The translations under genes were made by a program, and so were the position numbers. Positions 35,997 through 44,671 of a DNA stretch of 64,000 nt are shown one piece after another; positions within the stretch are counted from its first letter, which is position 1; each line of letters opens with the position of its first letter. The notes beneath the pieces were generated by a model. That model had not been told where the DNA came from. It made no database searches and saw only the letters and a list, made by a program, of their open reading frames with translations. Source of the stretch: DATBLE01 sp963791425 (GTDB lineage Bacteria; Actinomycetota; Thermoleophilia; Gaiellales; Gaiellaceae); assembly GCA_963791425.1 (NCBI GenBank), contig CAWBSE010000004.1, positions 1,151,473-1,215,472 on the forward strand. The letters run 5' to 3'.

Positions 35997-36021
35997 TCGA
36001 CAACCAGGAGGTCGCCGCCCG
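35997..36021 (+). repeat. 25-bp repeat, first copy (with 51986-52010)
   Basis: TCGACAACCAGGAGGTCGCC plus GCCCG occurs exactly here and at 51986-52010, and in both places is followed by GGAGG[CT]ACCGGGTG with minor changes. A shorter relative (AACCAGGAGGTCG) lies at 59847-59859. The sequence resembles the anticodon-to-variable-loop part of a tRNA. The rest of the gap up to 36300 holds no supported gene. Confidence 0.7.
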
Positions 36022-36300
36022 ACGGAGGCACCGGGTGGCCACAGCCGGAATGGGATTCGCAATCCGGCAACAGCGCACAGTGCACGGGTTCGATCATTCA
36101 GTCGGGCGGTTCGACCTCAGGCAGCCGACAGAAACAATCTCCGGACAGGTTCGCGCTCCCCGGGAGCACCCACGCCCTCTGCGGTAGCAGTCGAGTTTCC
36201 GGCAACCGGGGGATACTTCCCGGTGCGGTCAATTCCGCCTCCGCTGAACTTCGATAGCGTGGCCTTTCACCGCTCGCCACTCTAGGAAGGAGGCTGGGTC

Positions 36301-36612
36301 GTGGAACTCGACCAGAGCTATGTCTGGATCACGACGCGGCGGCTGAAGCCGGGAACCCGCGAGGAGTTCAGTCAGGCTTGGCGACCGCCAGGATTCCCCG
36401 AGGGCATGCTTCGCGCCTACGAGTGCTACTCGGCCGACGAGAACGAGGTTGTCGGAATCTCGATCTGGGACTCGCCTGAGTCGCGCGAGCGGTTTCGCCT
36501 CTCGGAGGCAGAGACGGAACGGCGCCAGGCGATGGCGCCGTTCGTGGTCGAGGAAAGCTCCGGCTTCTACCTGGGGCGCGAGCTAAAGATTCCCGGCGTT
36601 GACCGAGCTTAA
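36301..36612 (+). CDS. Monooxygenase-like dimeric alpha/beta-barrel (ABM-type) protein
   Basis: The 103-residue protein reads YVWITTRRLKPGTREEFSQA at the start and ISIWDSPESRERFRLSEAET in the middle, the layout of ABM-superfamily proteins (beta-alpha-beta-beta-alpha). GTG 36301 follows GAAGGAGG. It overlaps the methyltransferase gene by 14 bp. Enzyme activity is not assured; many relatives are of unknown function. Confidence 0.65.
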   Translation: MELDQSYVWITTRRLKPGTREEFSQAWRPPGFPEGMLRAYECYSADENEVVGISIWDSPESRERFRLSEAETERRQAMAPFVVEESSGFYLGRELKIPGVDRA

Positions 36613-37441
36613 CGAGCAGCGCCGCACCGGGCTCGAGAACTGGGCTGCGATGGCCAGCGGTTGGGAGCGCGCGCGGACGGACCGGGAGAAGATGGCGGCC
36701 CCCGTGACCGAATGGCTCGTCCGCGAGCTCGCGCCGAAGCCCGGCGACACGGTGCTCGAGCTGGCGGCCGGCCAGGGCGATGTCGGATTCGAGATTGCAG
36801 CAGTCCTTGGCGAGAGCGGTCGCCTGATCTCAAGCGACTTCAGCCCGGCGATGGCCGAAATCGCTCGCCGTCGAAGTGCCGAGCTTGGTCTGACGAACGT
36901 GGAGCACCTCATTCTGGACGCCGAGCGGATCGAGCTCGAGGACGATTCGGTCGACGGCGTCCTCTGCCGCTGGGGCTACATGCTCATGCCGGATCCGGCA
37001 GCAGCCCTCGCCGAGACGAGGCGAGTGCTGCGCTCCGGCGGGCGGCTTGCTTTTTCGGTCTGGTCGAGTGCTGCCTGCAACCCCTGGATCTCCGTCGCTG
37101 GTCGCATCCTCGTCGCGCACGGACACATGCCACCTCCGGAGCCGGGCGAACCGGGAATGTTCGTACTCGGCGACGAGGAGCTGCTGCGCCGGCTGGTCGA
37201 GAACGCCGGGTTCGCGAACGTGCGGATTGACGACATGGCGGTACACAGCAACTACCCGAACGTGGACGAGTACGTCCGCCGGGCGAGCGAGATGGGTGGC
37301 ATGTTCTCGAGGGCCTGGGCGGAGGCGCCCGAGGAGGAACAAGAGCGGATGAAGGACGAGTTTCGCGAGGCGTTTGCACCGTTCGCCGTCGACGGTGGCT
37401 ACGAGCTGCCGGGCGTCTCACTCTGCGTCATCGCGAGCTGA
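36599..37441 (+). CDS. Class I SAM-dependent methyltransferase
   Basis: The 280-residue protein has the SAM-binding motif VLELAAGQGDVGFE, an acidic motif LISSDFSPAMAE, and motif SVDGVLCRWGYMLMPDP, all typical of UbiE/Methyltransf_11 enzymes. The TTG start at 36599 overlaps the upstream gene; a later start is possible but would cut family-like sequence. The substrate is unknown. Confidence 0.85.
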   Translation: MTELNEQRRTGLENWAAMASGWERARTDREKMAAPVTEWLVRELAPKPGDTVLELAAGQGDVGFEIAAVLGESGRLISSDFSPAMAEIARRRSAELGLTNVEHLILDAERIELEDDSVDGVLCRWGYMLMPDPAAALAETRRVLRSGGRLAFSVWSSAACNPWISVAGRILVAHGHMPPPEPGEPGMFVLGDEELLRRLVENAGFANVRIDDMAVHSNYPNVDEYVRRASEMGGMFSRAWAEAPEEEQERMKDEFREAFAPFAVDGGYELPGVSLCVIAS

Positions 37442-37591
37442 GCCGCAAGATCGCGGAGCCTTTGGGGCGACGTTGGCAATGCCCGCCAACCGGCCACAGG
37501 GAGATGCGACCCCGTAGAAGGCAGCGTCACACGGCCGCCTTATCGATCAGGTCCGGGTAGATAAGGCATCGAAGAGACAGGCTCAGTCCAT

Positions 37592-37638
37592 GGGATTCGT
37601 AATCCCAAGGCCGCGGGTTCGATCCCTGCCCGGCCCAC
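37592..37638 (+). other. tRNA-Thr(CGT) 3'-half remnant
   Basis: An anticodon arm GGGA-TTCGTAA-TCCC, a variable region, T arm GCGGG-TTCGATC-CCTGC and acceptor strand CGGCCC are clear. The 26 bases upstream contain no D arm or matching 5' acceptor strand. It is therefore a partial tRNA, probably an attachment-site scar. The flanking gap 37442-37714 has no supported gene. Confidence 0.65.
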
Positions 37639-37714
37639 ACGAAATCTCCACAGTCGCAGCTCGATCCCTACGCGGCCACGCACACAGAGCCCCTCGGCTG
37701 AACCCCGCGAGTCC

Positions 37715-38302
37715 GTGACGTCAGGCCGCGCGCCACCGCCCGGTGTAGCGTCCACGATCGTGGGTGCCTCGCGTAGCAACGCTCTCCGGTGTGCGGCGAC
37801 GCTCGCGGTCGCAGTCGTTCTGCCGGCCGGCAGCTCGGCGGCATCGGCACACGCAGCGCAAGCGTCGGGGAAGCCCGACCCCCGCCGTTTCCTCTCGTGG
37901 AACGCCTCGAGCCGCGTCGTGCATCTGACGCTCCTCGCCGGGCTGGGCCGAGGCAACAACGGGTTCAACATCGACGGGTACGGGCGCGGTGAGCTGCTCG
38001 TGACGGTTCCGGTCGGCTGGCGGGTGGTAGTCGACTGCGAGAACCGCGGCTCGGTGCGCCACTCCTGTGCCGTCGTCACGGGATCGCTCTCCACCCGGCC
38101 CGCGTTCACCGGGGCGGCCAGCCCCGCGCCGACGACGGGGCTCGCTCCCGGCGCGAAGGCAACTTTCTCCTTCAGGGCTTCTCGCACCGGCTCGTTCCGG
38201 ATCACCTGCCTCGTGCCCGGCCACGCGGAGGCGCGCGAACGGGCCGTGCTGGACGTCGTCCGCGGCGGTACGCCCTCGATCTCGGCGCGTCCCGGCCCCT
38301 AG
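37715..38302 (+). CDS. Exported sulfocyanin-like blue copper protein
   Basis: The ~195-residue protein (start GTG 37715, or GTG 37760 nearer the signal region NALRCAATLAVAVVLPAG) resembles sulfocyanins: NGFNIDGYGRGELLVTVPVG, His in VRHSCAVV, then FRITCLVPGHAEA. Cys and His ligands are present, but the usual axial Met (GHAxxGM) is replaced by charged residues (GHAEARERAV). It is convergent with ctaB, stops overlapping as CTAG, and may be an electron carrier for the oxidase encoded alongside. Confidence 0.7.
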   Translation: MTSGRAPPPGVASTIVGASRSNALRCAATLAVAVVLPAGSSAASAHAAQASGKPDPRRFLSWNASSRVVHLTLLAGLGRGNNGFNIDGYGRGELLVTVPVGWRVVVDCENRGSVRHSCAVVTGSLSTRPAFTGAASPAPTTGLAPGAKATFSFRASRTGSFRITCLVPGHAEARERAVLDVVRGGTPSISARPGP

Positions 38303-39489
38303 ACCGCGGCGTCCACCGCCGCCGCGACGAAGACGAGCGCGAGGTACAGCAGTGACGAGTGGAAGACGAACGCGGCCCGACGGCGGTCGGGTACCCGCCG
38401 CAGCCACAACGTCAACGCGAGAAAGGCCGCACCGAGCACGAGCGCACCGACCAGGTAGACGACCCCGAACGAGCCAACAGCGAAAGGCACCGCGGTAAAG
38501 GCGACGAGCACGACCGTGTAGCCGACGATCCGCCGCAGCGTCGCGCGCTCGCCGCGCACGACCGGCAGCATCGGTACCCCGGCGGCCGCGTAGTGGTCAC
38601 GCAACAGCAACGCCAGCGCCCAGAAGTGCGGCGGCGTCCACAGAAAAACGATCAGGAACAGCCAGACGGCGGGGAGGGCCAGGTTGCCCGTCGCCGCAGC
38701 GAAGCCGACGAGCGGCGGCACCGCGCCGGCCGCACCGCCGAGAACGATGTTCCCCGGGCCGCGTCGCTTCAGATACCCCGTATAGACGACGACGTAGAAC
38801 AGGCCGCCGGCGAGCGCCAGCGTCGCGGTCAGGACGTTCACGGTCGAGCCGAGCAGGACGAACGAGCAGGCCATCAGCGCGAGCCCGAACTCGAGCGCGC
38901 GCGGCGCGGTCATGCGGCCCGCCGCGACCGGGCGGCTCGCCGTGCGCGGGCCCATCAGCCGGTCGATGTCACGGTCGAGGACGTGGTTGAGCGCGCTCGC
39001 GCCGCCGCAGGCGAGCGCGAGGCCGAGCAGCATCAGCCCGAACTGCCCTGGCGCCGGCATGCCGCGCGCGCCGACGATCATCCCGCAGGCACCGGTGAGC
39101 AACAGCAGCGTCATGATCCGCGGCTTCGTCAACGTGACGTAGTCGCGGACGCTCCCCGGAGCGACCTCGCCTCCGCGAAACGTGAGAGCCGCCAGCACGA
39201 CGGTCGCCGCCAGCGCGAGGCACGCGAGCGCCACGTGCGCTGAGCGCCCGGTCATCAGCGCGGTCGCGAGCAACAGGATGAGCGCGCCGACCGCCGGCCC
39301 GAGCAGACGGCGATGCGCAACTGCGGCGGCCACGACGAGCGCCAGCAGCGGCGGCAGGGCAAGCGAGGCGAGCACCTTGTGCGGCGTCCCGCCGCCGAGC
39401 GTCCCGCTAATGACCGCGAGCAGGGCGGCGGCAGCCGCGGCGAGCGCCGTCAGCCGCAGCGTCAGGCCGGGCGCGTCGCGCGTCCTCAT
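38299..39489 (-). CDS. ctaB: Heme O synthase (protoheme IX farnesyltransferase) with N-terminal membrane extension
   Basis: The C-terminal ~280 residues match CtaB/CyoE: DYVTLTKPRIMTLLLLTGAC, the Asp-rich prenyl site NHVLDRDIDRLMGPRTASRP, and YLKRRGPGNIVLGGAAGAVP. It farnesylates heme b to heme O in the membrane. The first ~115 residues add about four membrane helices not found in the standard enzyme. The start overlaps the SCO-like gene stop as ATGA. It is the last gene of the oxidase operon; heme A synthase (ctaA) is not in the window. Confidence 0.9.
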   Translation of the reverse strand: MRTRDAPGLTLRLTALAAAAAALLAVISGTLGGGTPHKVLASLALPPLLALVVAAAVAHRRLLGPAVGALILLLATALMTGRSAHVALACLALAATVVLAALTFRGGEVAPGSVRDYVTLTKPRIMTLLLLTGACGMIVGARGMPAPGQFGLMLLGLALACGGASALNHVLDRDIDRLMGPRTASRPVAAGRMTAPRALEFGLALMACSFVLLGSTVNVLTATLALAGGLFYVVVYTGYLKRRGPGNIVLGGAAGAVPPLVGFAAATGNLALPAVWLFLIVFLWTPPHFWALALLLRDHYAAAGVPMLPVVRGERATLRRIVGYTVVLVAFTAVPFAVGSFGVVYLVGALVLGAAFLALTLWLRRVPDRRRAAFVFHSSLLYLALVFVAAAVDAAV

Positions 39490-40139
39490 ACCGCACCGCC
39501 GGCGAGCCGTGCCAGGTCGCCCTGCACGAAGCCCGGCAAGAACGGGTACAGGTAGGCCGTCCGCTCGAAGCCGTCACGGTCGATCAGGTAGAGGACGAGG
39601 CTGTGCACGATGTCGCCCGAGCTGGGGTCGACCGTGATGCCGTAGAAGTGCCACACGAAGGCGAGCCGGTTCCGGCTCCCGTTCAGCCAGTGCCAGGTCC
39701 AGGGCCCGGCGAGGCCCCACTTGGCCATGGCGTGGCGGATGCTCGCCGGTGTGTCACCGGAGGGATCGACGCTGACGACGACCAGCGCCGGCCGCTTCGC
39801 GGCGGGGAGCTGCCGCAGGATCGAGGCGAGCTGCCGCCCCTGGATCGGGCACTGCAGCTTGCACTGCGAATCGAGGAAGGTGAGCAGCACAGGGCGGCCT
39901 CGCAACGAGGCGAGTGAGACACGCGCGCCGGACTGGTCGCGCAGCGTGAAGTCGGTCGCTGCGCGCTCCCCCGGAGCCCACTCGGCCTGGCCGTGGAAGG
40001 CAGGCAGAGCGCCGGCATTCGCCGACGGAGAGCCGTGCGAGTCAAGCGCGTAGAGCCCGCCGCCGGCGGCGATCCCGATCGCGCTCGCCAGGCCGATCAC
40101 GACTGCGGCCCGGCGAACGGAGATGCGCGACTCAGTCAC
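39486..40139 (-). CDS. SCO1/SenC-type copper chaperone
   Basis: The 217-residue protein has an N-terminal membrane anchor (AAVVIGLASAIGIAAGGGLY) and a thioredoxin-fold SCO domain with the CxxxC copper site in DSQCKLQCPIQG and the conserved His in DIVHSLVLYLID. SCO proteins deliver copper to the CuA site of oxidase subunit II. GTG 40139 overlaps the small gene upstream by 8 bp. Confidence 0.85.
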   Translation of the reverse strand: MTESRISVRRAAVVIGLASAIGIAAGGGLYALDSHGSPSANAGALPAFHGQAEWAPGERAATDFTLRDQSGARVSLASLRGRPVLLTFLDSQCKLQCPIQGRQLASILRQLPAAKRPALVVVSVDPSGDTPASIRHAMAKWGLAGPWTWHWLNGSRNRLAFVWHFYGITVDPSSGDIVHSLVLYLIDRDGFERTAYLYPFLPGFVQGDLARLAGGAV

Positions 40140-40281
40140 TCGTCTTTCCGGTCCGGGTCCCGGCCGAGCGACGCCGAATCAGCAACGCCCAGTAGACGCC
40201 GACGGCGACGAGCAGACCGACCGGCAGCAGCAGGGTCAGGAGCGAGCCGGCAAAGAAATGGGAGGCGACGGTCAGGAGCAT
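40132..40281 (-). CDS. Small single-helix membrane protein in the oxidase operon
   Basis: A 49-residue protein (ATG 40281, AGGAG six bases upstream) has one helix (LLTLLLPVGLLVAVGVYWAL) and a basic tail. Its position between ctaG and the SCO-like gene, with an overlap to the latter, suggests an oxidase assembly or accessory subunit; this is inference. Confidence 0.65.
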   Translation of the reverse strand: MLLTVASHFFAGSLLTLLLPVGLLVAVGVYWALLIRRRSAGTRTGKTSD

Positions 40282-40296
40282 GGCTTCTCCTCGCGG

Positions 40297-41166
40297 TCAG
40301 GGGTCGATGGTTCCGGCGACGCCGAAGCGTGCGCGGCGGGTTGTCCCTCCAGCCGGCTCGGGGCCGAGCCAGCGGTAGAAGAAGACGATGAACGCGATCG
40401 TGAAGGCGATCGAGCCCGGCACCCACATCACGCCCGCGGCGATCTGCTGATCACCGAGCGCCGAGAGCCCGCCCGGCCGGTGCACGAGCGACGCGTAGGC
40501 GGAATAGAGCGGCGACGGGGCGAGCGCGAGCACGATCGCGAGTACCCAGCCGACGAGGATCCCGCCGGTCACATACGCGATCCGCTGCAGCCAGTCGAGC
40601 CGGGCGTGGAAGGGAGCCGAGTCGAAGACCTGCGCCCAGAAAAGAAGGCCGGTGAAGAAGAAGAGCGCGTGCTCCAGATCGTGCACCGTGGCACTGCTCA
40701 GGGTCGCGTCGTACAGCACGGGCAGGTGCCAGACCAGCAGGTTTGCGTTGAACAGCACCCACGCGGGGAGCGGACGGGCGACGGCGCGGGCTGCCGAGCG
40801 CACCGGGCTCCAACCCGGGGAGAGCAGGACCGTGCGCGCGGCCGACCGCCGGAAGTCGAGCGGAAGCGGCTGCCAGAGCCGGCTCCAGGGGGCCGACAGC
40901 ACGATCAGCGGCGGCGCCACGGTGAGGAGAAGCACGTGCTGTGTCATGTGCGCGGCGAAGAGTTGACCCGAGAGTGAGTCGAGCGGCGAGTCGAGTGCGA
41001 TCACGATCGTGACGAGCCCCGAGTAGAAGAGCCAGGCGCGCCCGCGACGCCCCAGCCCGGCGCGCCGTGCCGAGACCTGTCTGCGGCCCCCGAGCCAGTA
41101 GAGGATGCCGCAGAGGACGCAGAAGACGAGCGGCGGCTCCACGTTCCAGGAGGTCAAGGTGGTCAT
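40297..41166 (-). CDS. ctaG: CtaG-type cytochrome oxidase assembly protein
   Basis: The 289-residue protein has seven or so membrane helices and family motifs YWLGG, HMTQHVLLLTVAPPLIVLSA, VWHLPVLYDATL and LEHALFFFTGLLFW (caa3_CtaG, PF09678). It helps copper insertion or assembly of the oxidase. ATG 41166 is preferred; GTG 41175 is possible. It follows ctaE by 30 bp. Confidence 0.85.
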   Translation of the reverse strand: MTTLTSWNVEPPLVFCVLCGILYWLGGRRQVSARRAGLGRRGRAWLFYSGLVTIVIALDSPLDSLSGQLFAAHMTQHVLLLTVAPPLIVLSAPWSRLWQPLPLDFRRSAARTVLLSPGWSPVRSAARAVARPLPAWVLFNANLLVWHLPVLYDATLSSATVHDLEHALFFFTGLLFWAQVFDSAPFHARLDWLQRIAYVTGGILVGWVLAIVLALAPSPLYSAYASLVHRPGGLSALGDQQIAAGVMWVPGSIAFTIAFIVFFYRWLGPEPAGGTTRRARFGVAGTIDP

Positions 41167-41196
41167 GATCGGCACGGGGGCGCTCCCACCCGGCGA

Positions 41197-41883
41197 TCAA
41201 GCGAGGTAGAGGAGGACCCAGGCGAGCACGCCGACGCCGGCGAGGAACCCCCAGTAGAACGACAGCGCCTCGAGCGCCGGCCGGACGAGCGAGACCGGAT
41301 CGCGGATGTCCTCCCCGGTGCGGTGCGGGTCGCCCGAGGCCTCGCCGAGGCCGACGGTGCGTTCCCCGGCAGCCCATCCGCGGTAGCGGATCGACGTCGC
41401 CAGGACGGTCTCCAGCCAGTACAACGCTCCGATGAGGAACACGACGTAGAAGCCGGTCCAGCCGAAGTAGACGCTCGCGTAGCCGCCGTCGGCGGGGCCG
41501 AACCCGAGCTGCGTCCACTCGACCACCTGGAACACGACCGCGGCCAGGCCGGCCGCGAGCGCGATCGCACCCTTCACCCGCCATGCGGACCGACGGTCGG
41601 CCCGGTGGTCGGCGAGGCCCCAGCGCACGAGCACCGCGGCCAGCACGCTCGCCGCCATGACGAGCGCGCCGAGCGTCTGGGAGGGATCGACGTGCTTCGG
41701 GTGCCAGAGGCCGGCGTTGTTCAGGGAGCGGAGGTAGAAGTACGCGAAGACAAACGCGAGGAAGAAGAACGCTGTCGCGCTCGCCAGCAGGTGGCCGGCA
41801 GAGTTGAGGTTGCGTCCGACCTGCTCGGGCGGCTCGCTCTCGACAATCCCATAGTCAGTGCTGTGCTGTGCGAGTTCGCTCAT
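41197..41883 (-). CDS. ctaE: Cytochrome c oxidase subunit III
   Basis: The 228-residue protein has about five membrane helices with LLASATAFFFLAFVFAYFYL, VVFQVVEWTQL and FGWTGFYVVFLIGALYWLET, matching heme-copper oxidase subunit III. It starts four bp after the ctaD stop. Confidence 0.85.
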   Translation of the reverse strand: MSELAQHSTDYGIVESEPPEQVGRNLNSAGHLLASATAFFFLAFVFAYFYLRSLNNAGLWHPKHVDPSQTLGALVMAASVLAAVLVRWGLADHRADRRSAWRVKGAIALAAGLAAVVFQVVEWTQLGFGPADGGYASVYFGWTGFYVVFLIGALYWLETVLATSIRYRGWAAGERTVGLGEASGDPHRTGEDIRDPVSLVRPALEALSFYWGFLAGVGVLAWVLLYLA

Positions 41884-41887
41884 CGCT

Positions 41888-43777
41888 CTACCCTCCGGAC
41901 GCAGGGGCAGGGGCCGTGGCAGCGACCGGGATGCTGTCGCCGCCGTAGTCGTACGGATCGCGCGTGATCACCGGGATCCGGTCGAAGTCGTGGACCGGGA
42001 CCGGAGACGGGAGCTGCCACTCGAGCGAATGCGAGTGCCACGGATTGCTCTCCGCCGGGATCCGCTTGAACACGAGCGAGTAGACCAGGTTGAAGAGGAA
42101 GAGGAGCATCGACAGCCCGAGGATGAACGCCGAGATCGATACCCAGACGTTCAGCCACTGGAGGTTCTGCGGGTAGGTGACGACGCGGCGCGGCTGCCCG
42201 AGGAAGCCGACGGCGAACAGGGGCGCGAAGGTCGAGTTGAACGCGAGGAACATCGACCAGAAGTGGATCTTTCCCAGCCGCTCGTTCAGCGTGAAGCCGG
42301 TCATCTTCGGCACCCAGTAGTAGATCGCGGCGAAGAAGGTGAAGATCAGCCCACCCATGATCGTGTAGTGGAAGTGGGCCATCGAGAAGAAGCTGCCGTG
42401 CGTCGTGACGTCGCTCGGCACATCGGACAGGAAGACGCCCGACAGCCCGCCGATCAGGAAGTTGAAGAACCAGCCGAGGCAGAAGAGCATCGGCACCGTG
42501 TACCGGATCTGCCCACGCCAGATCGTCATCAGCCCGCACAGGAACGTGAAGCCGGTCGGGATCGAGATCAGCTCGGTGGAGAGCATGTAGAACGGCCGCA
42601 GGTCGCTGTTGATCCCGCTGACGAACAGGTGGTGCTGCCAGACGAGCCAGCTGAGCAGCGTCACGCCGAGCATCCCGGCGACGGCAAGGCGGTAGCCCCA
42701 GAGTGGCTTGCGCGAGAAGACCGGGAGAAGCTCGAGCACGATCGCGAAGCCGGGCAGAGCGAGGATGTACACCTCCGGGTGTCCGAACACCCAGAACAGG
42801 TTCTCGTAGAGATACGGGCTGCCCCCTCCGCTCGGGATGAAGAAGGTCGTCTGCGCCGTGCGGTCGAGCATCGCCATCGAGAGCACTGCGATCAGCACCG
42901 GCGCCGCGAGCAGCATCAGGATCGCGGTCGAGAGCACACCCCAGCAGAAGATCGGCAGCCGCGACCACGTCAACCCCGGCGCGCGCATGGTCACGATCGT
43001 CACGATCATGTTCAGCCCGAGCAGCGTCATCGAGAGGCCGACCAGGGCGAAGAACACGACGTACGAGTCCATGCCGGCGTTCGCCTGATCGTTCAGCGGC
43101 TGGTAACCCGTCCAGCCAGTCGGGAACCCGCCGAAGAAGATCGTCGTCGTCAGGATCGCGCCGGCCGCCATCAGCAGCCAGAATGTGAGCGCCTCGATCC
43201 TCGGGAAGGCCATCCGCCGGGCGCCGATCATCAGGGGCACGAAGTAGTTCGCGAACGGCCCCAGGATCGCGCTGGACATGATCCCCATCATCATCGTGCC
43301 GTGCATCCCGACCAGGGTCAGGTACTGGCCCGCGGGGAAGACCTGCGCGTTCGGCCGCAGCAGCTCGACCCGGATCAGCATCGCGTTCAGGCCTCCGATG
43401 AAGAAGAAGAGGCCGATGCCGGCCAGGTACTGGAGGCCGACGACCTTGTGGTCGGTGCAGAGGCCGAAGTAGCGGCCCACTCCCTGCGTTTCCTTCTCGC
43501 GCAGCGACGGCGGGTATCCCCGCACCCGCGAGAACGGGTAGTTGGCGAAGCCGAGGCCGATCAGGAAGCCGGCGACGCCGAAGAAGTAGCCGAGGAAGAC
43601 AGCGACGTCGTTCTGGCCGGTGTCGGCGAAGTACCCGAGGCTGGCGGCGTTCAGGTGGTGGCCGATGTACCAGCCGAGGTAGTACCCGCCGATCCCGAGC
43701 AGGACGGCCGTGAGTGCGTTGAACCCGATCAGGCGCCGCCAGAGGGGCGGCGGGGCGGCGGTCGCTGCGGCGCTCAC
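41888..43777 (-). CDS. ctaD: Cytochrome c oxidase subunit I
   Basis: The 629-residue protein has the full set of heme-copper oxidase motifs: MHGTMMMGIM (low-spin heme His), FGHPEVYILALPGF (CuB His and cross-linked Tyr), WQHHLFVSG (two CuB His) and MAHFHYTIMGG (heme ligands). Two extra N-terminal helices precede the core (ALTAVLLGIGGYYLGWYIGH). GTG 43777 was chosen because AGGAAGGAG lies just upstream; GTG 43813 is open in frame but lies inside the ctaC end. It is the proton-pumping catalytic subunit. Confidence 0.95.
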   Translation of the reverse strand: MSAAATAAPPPLWRRLIGFNALTAVLLGIGGYYLGWYIGHHLNAASLGYFADTGQNDVAVFLGYFFGVAGFLIGLGFANYPFSRVRGYPPSLREKETQGVGRYFGLCTDHKVVGLQYLAGIGLFFFIGGLNAMLIRVELLRPNAQVFPAGQYLTLVGMHGTMMMGIMSSAILGPFANYFVPLMIGARRMAFPRIEALTFWLLMAAGAILTTTIFFGGFPTGWTGYQPLNDQANAGMDSYVVFFALVGLSMTLLGLNMIVTIVTMRAPGLTWSRLPIFCWGVLSTAILMLLAAPVLIAVLSMAMLDRTAQTTFFIPSGGGSPYLYENLFWVFGHPEVYILALPGFAIVLELLPVFSRKPLWGYRLAVAGMLGVTLLSWLVWQHHLFVSGINSDLRPFYMLSTELISIPTGFTFLCGLMTIWRGQIRYTVPMLFCLGWFFNFLIGGLSGVFLSDVPSDVTTHGSFFSMAHFHYTIMGGLIFTFFAAIYYWVPKMTGFTLNERLGKIHFWSMFLAFNSTFAPLFAVGFLGQPRRVVTYPQNLQWLNVWVSISAFILGLSMLLFLFNLVYSLVFKRIPAESNPWHSHSLEWQLPSPVPVHDFDRIPVITRDPYDYGGDSIPVAATAPAPASGG

Positions 43778-43802
43778 TGGGCTCCTTCCTCTCGGGGCAG
43801 GC

Positions 43803-44667
43803 TCATCCGGCACGGAGCTGCGGGTCGGGGAGGTACGTGGTCGAGTACGGGGGCAGGTACTTCATGACCGGCGCGAAGTAGGCCTGCTGCTGCCTGATCC
43901 AGGTGGTGAAGTCGGCGGACGGGACCACCTGGCCGGTGTCGAACATGTACCCGTGCCAGAGGCCGCACAGCTCGGCGCAGTGGATGTCGAACGTTCGCGG
44001 CCCCTTCGTCTCGACGTAGGCGATGTTGTCCTCGCCGGGGTTCGCGTCGGCCTTCACGCCGAGCTGGTACGCCCAGAACGAGTGAACGACATCGAGCGAG
44101 GTGACGTGCAGCCGGATCAGCGTGTGCGTCGGGGAGGACGAGGTGTGGTGTCTCGACGCCGCCGTAGGTCGGGTAGCGGAACGTCCACTCCCACTGCTGT
44201 CCGATCGCCTGCACGTCCATCGCCTTCGAGTGCCCCGGCGGCAGGAAGGCGGCCGTCGGCCCCTGGCCGCCGCCCGAGCCGCTCTTGAGCAGCTCGTAGG
44301 TGCCGAAGCCGGCGAGGAAGAGCACGGTCGCCGTCGTCACGACGATCCAGGTGATCTGGATCCCCGAGTCGCCGCGCATCGGCGGGCCGTCCACGACCTC
44401 CGTCCCGCGCGCGCGAAACGCGGCCCCCGCGTAGACGAGGAAGAGCACGACGAACACGCACACGGGCGTGACCACGCCGAGCATCACCTCGTTGCTGAAG
44501 ACCTGCTCCGTCGCCTGCACGCTCCCGTTCCCGGGCGGGATCTTCGGCCCGATGAAGATCACGACGAGCGGCGTCACGATCACGCTGATCAGGAGCCAGA
44601 GCACGACGAACCGCTTGCCGTGAGTCCTGGCGGATGGTGCTCCGGTTGCGTGAGGGACGCTGGACAT
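43803..44667 (-). CDS. ctaC: Cytochrome c oxidase subunit II (CuA), frameshifted mid-gene
   Basis: The first frame gives two membrane helices (VVLWLLISVIVTPLVVIFIG; VTPVCVFVVLFLVYAGAAF) and QWEWTFRYPTYGGVETPHLVLP. At a CCCC run (44131-44134) it shifts. Removing one C gives THTLIRLHVTSLDVVHSFW and then AELCGLWHGYM preceded by HC, a complete CuA site (Cys-x3-Cys-x3-His-x2-Met), ending at 43803. The uncorrected first frame runs to 43774 as junk. No cytochrome c domain is fused. A single-base insertion, probably a consensus error, is the simplest explanation because the rest of the operon is intact. Confidence 0.85.
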
Positions 44668-44671
44668 CCCG

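Noticed and set aside
33320..36097. A 925-codon antisense frame across the cyclase-ATPase and lipoxygenase genes
   Set aside because: Its composition is Arg/Leu/Val-rich with no domain, while the plus strand shows conserved motifs throughout both genes.
37570..37640. Intact tRNA-Thr gene
   Set aside because: Anticodon and T arms are good, but no D arm or matching 5' acceptor strand lies upstream at the required distance.
41858..43867. Plus-strand 669-codon frame over ctaD
   Set aside because: Charged low-complexity translation; the minus strand is an unmistakable oxidase subunit I.
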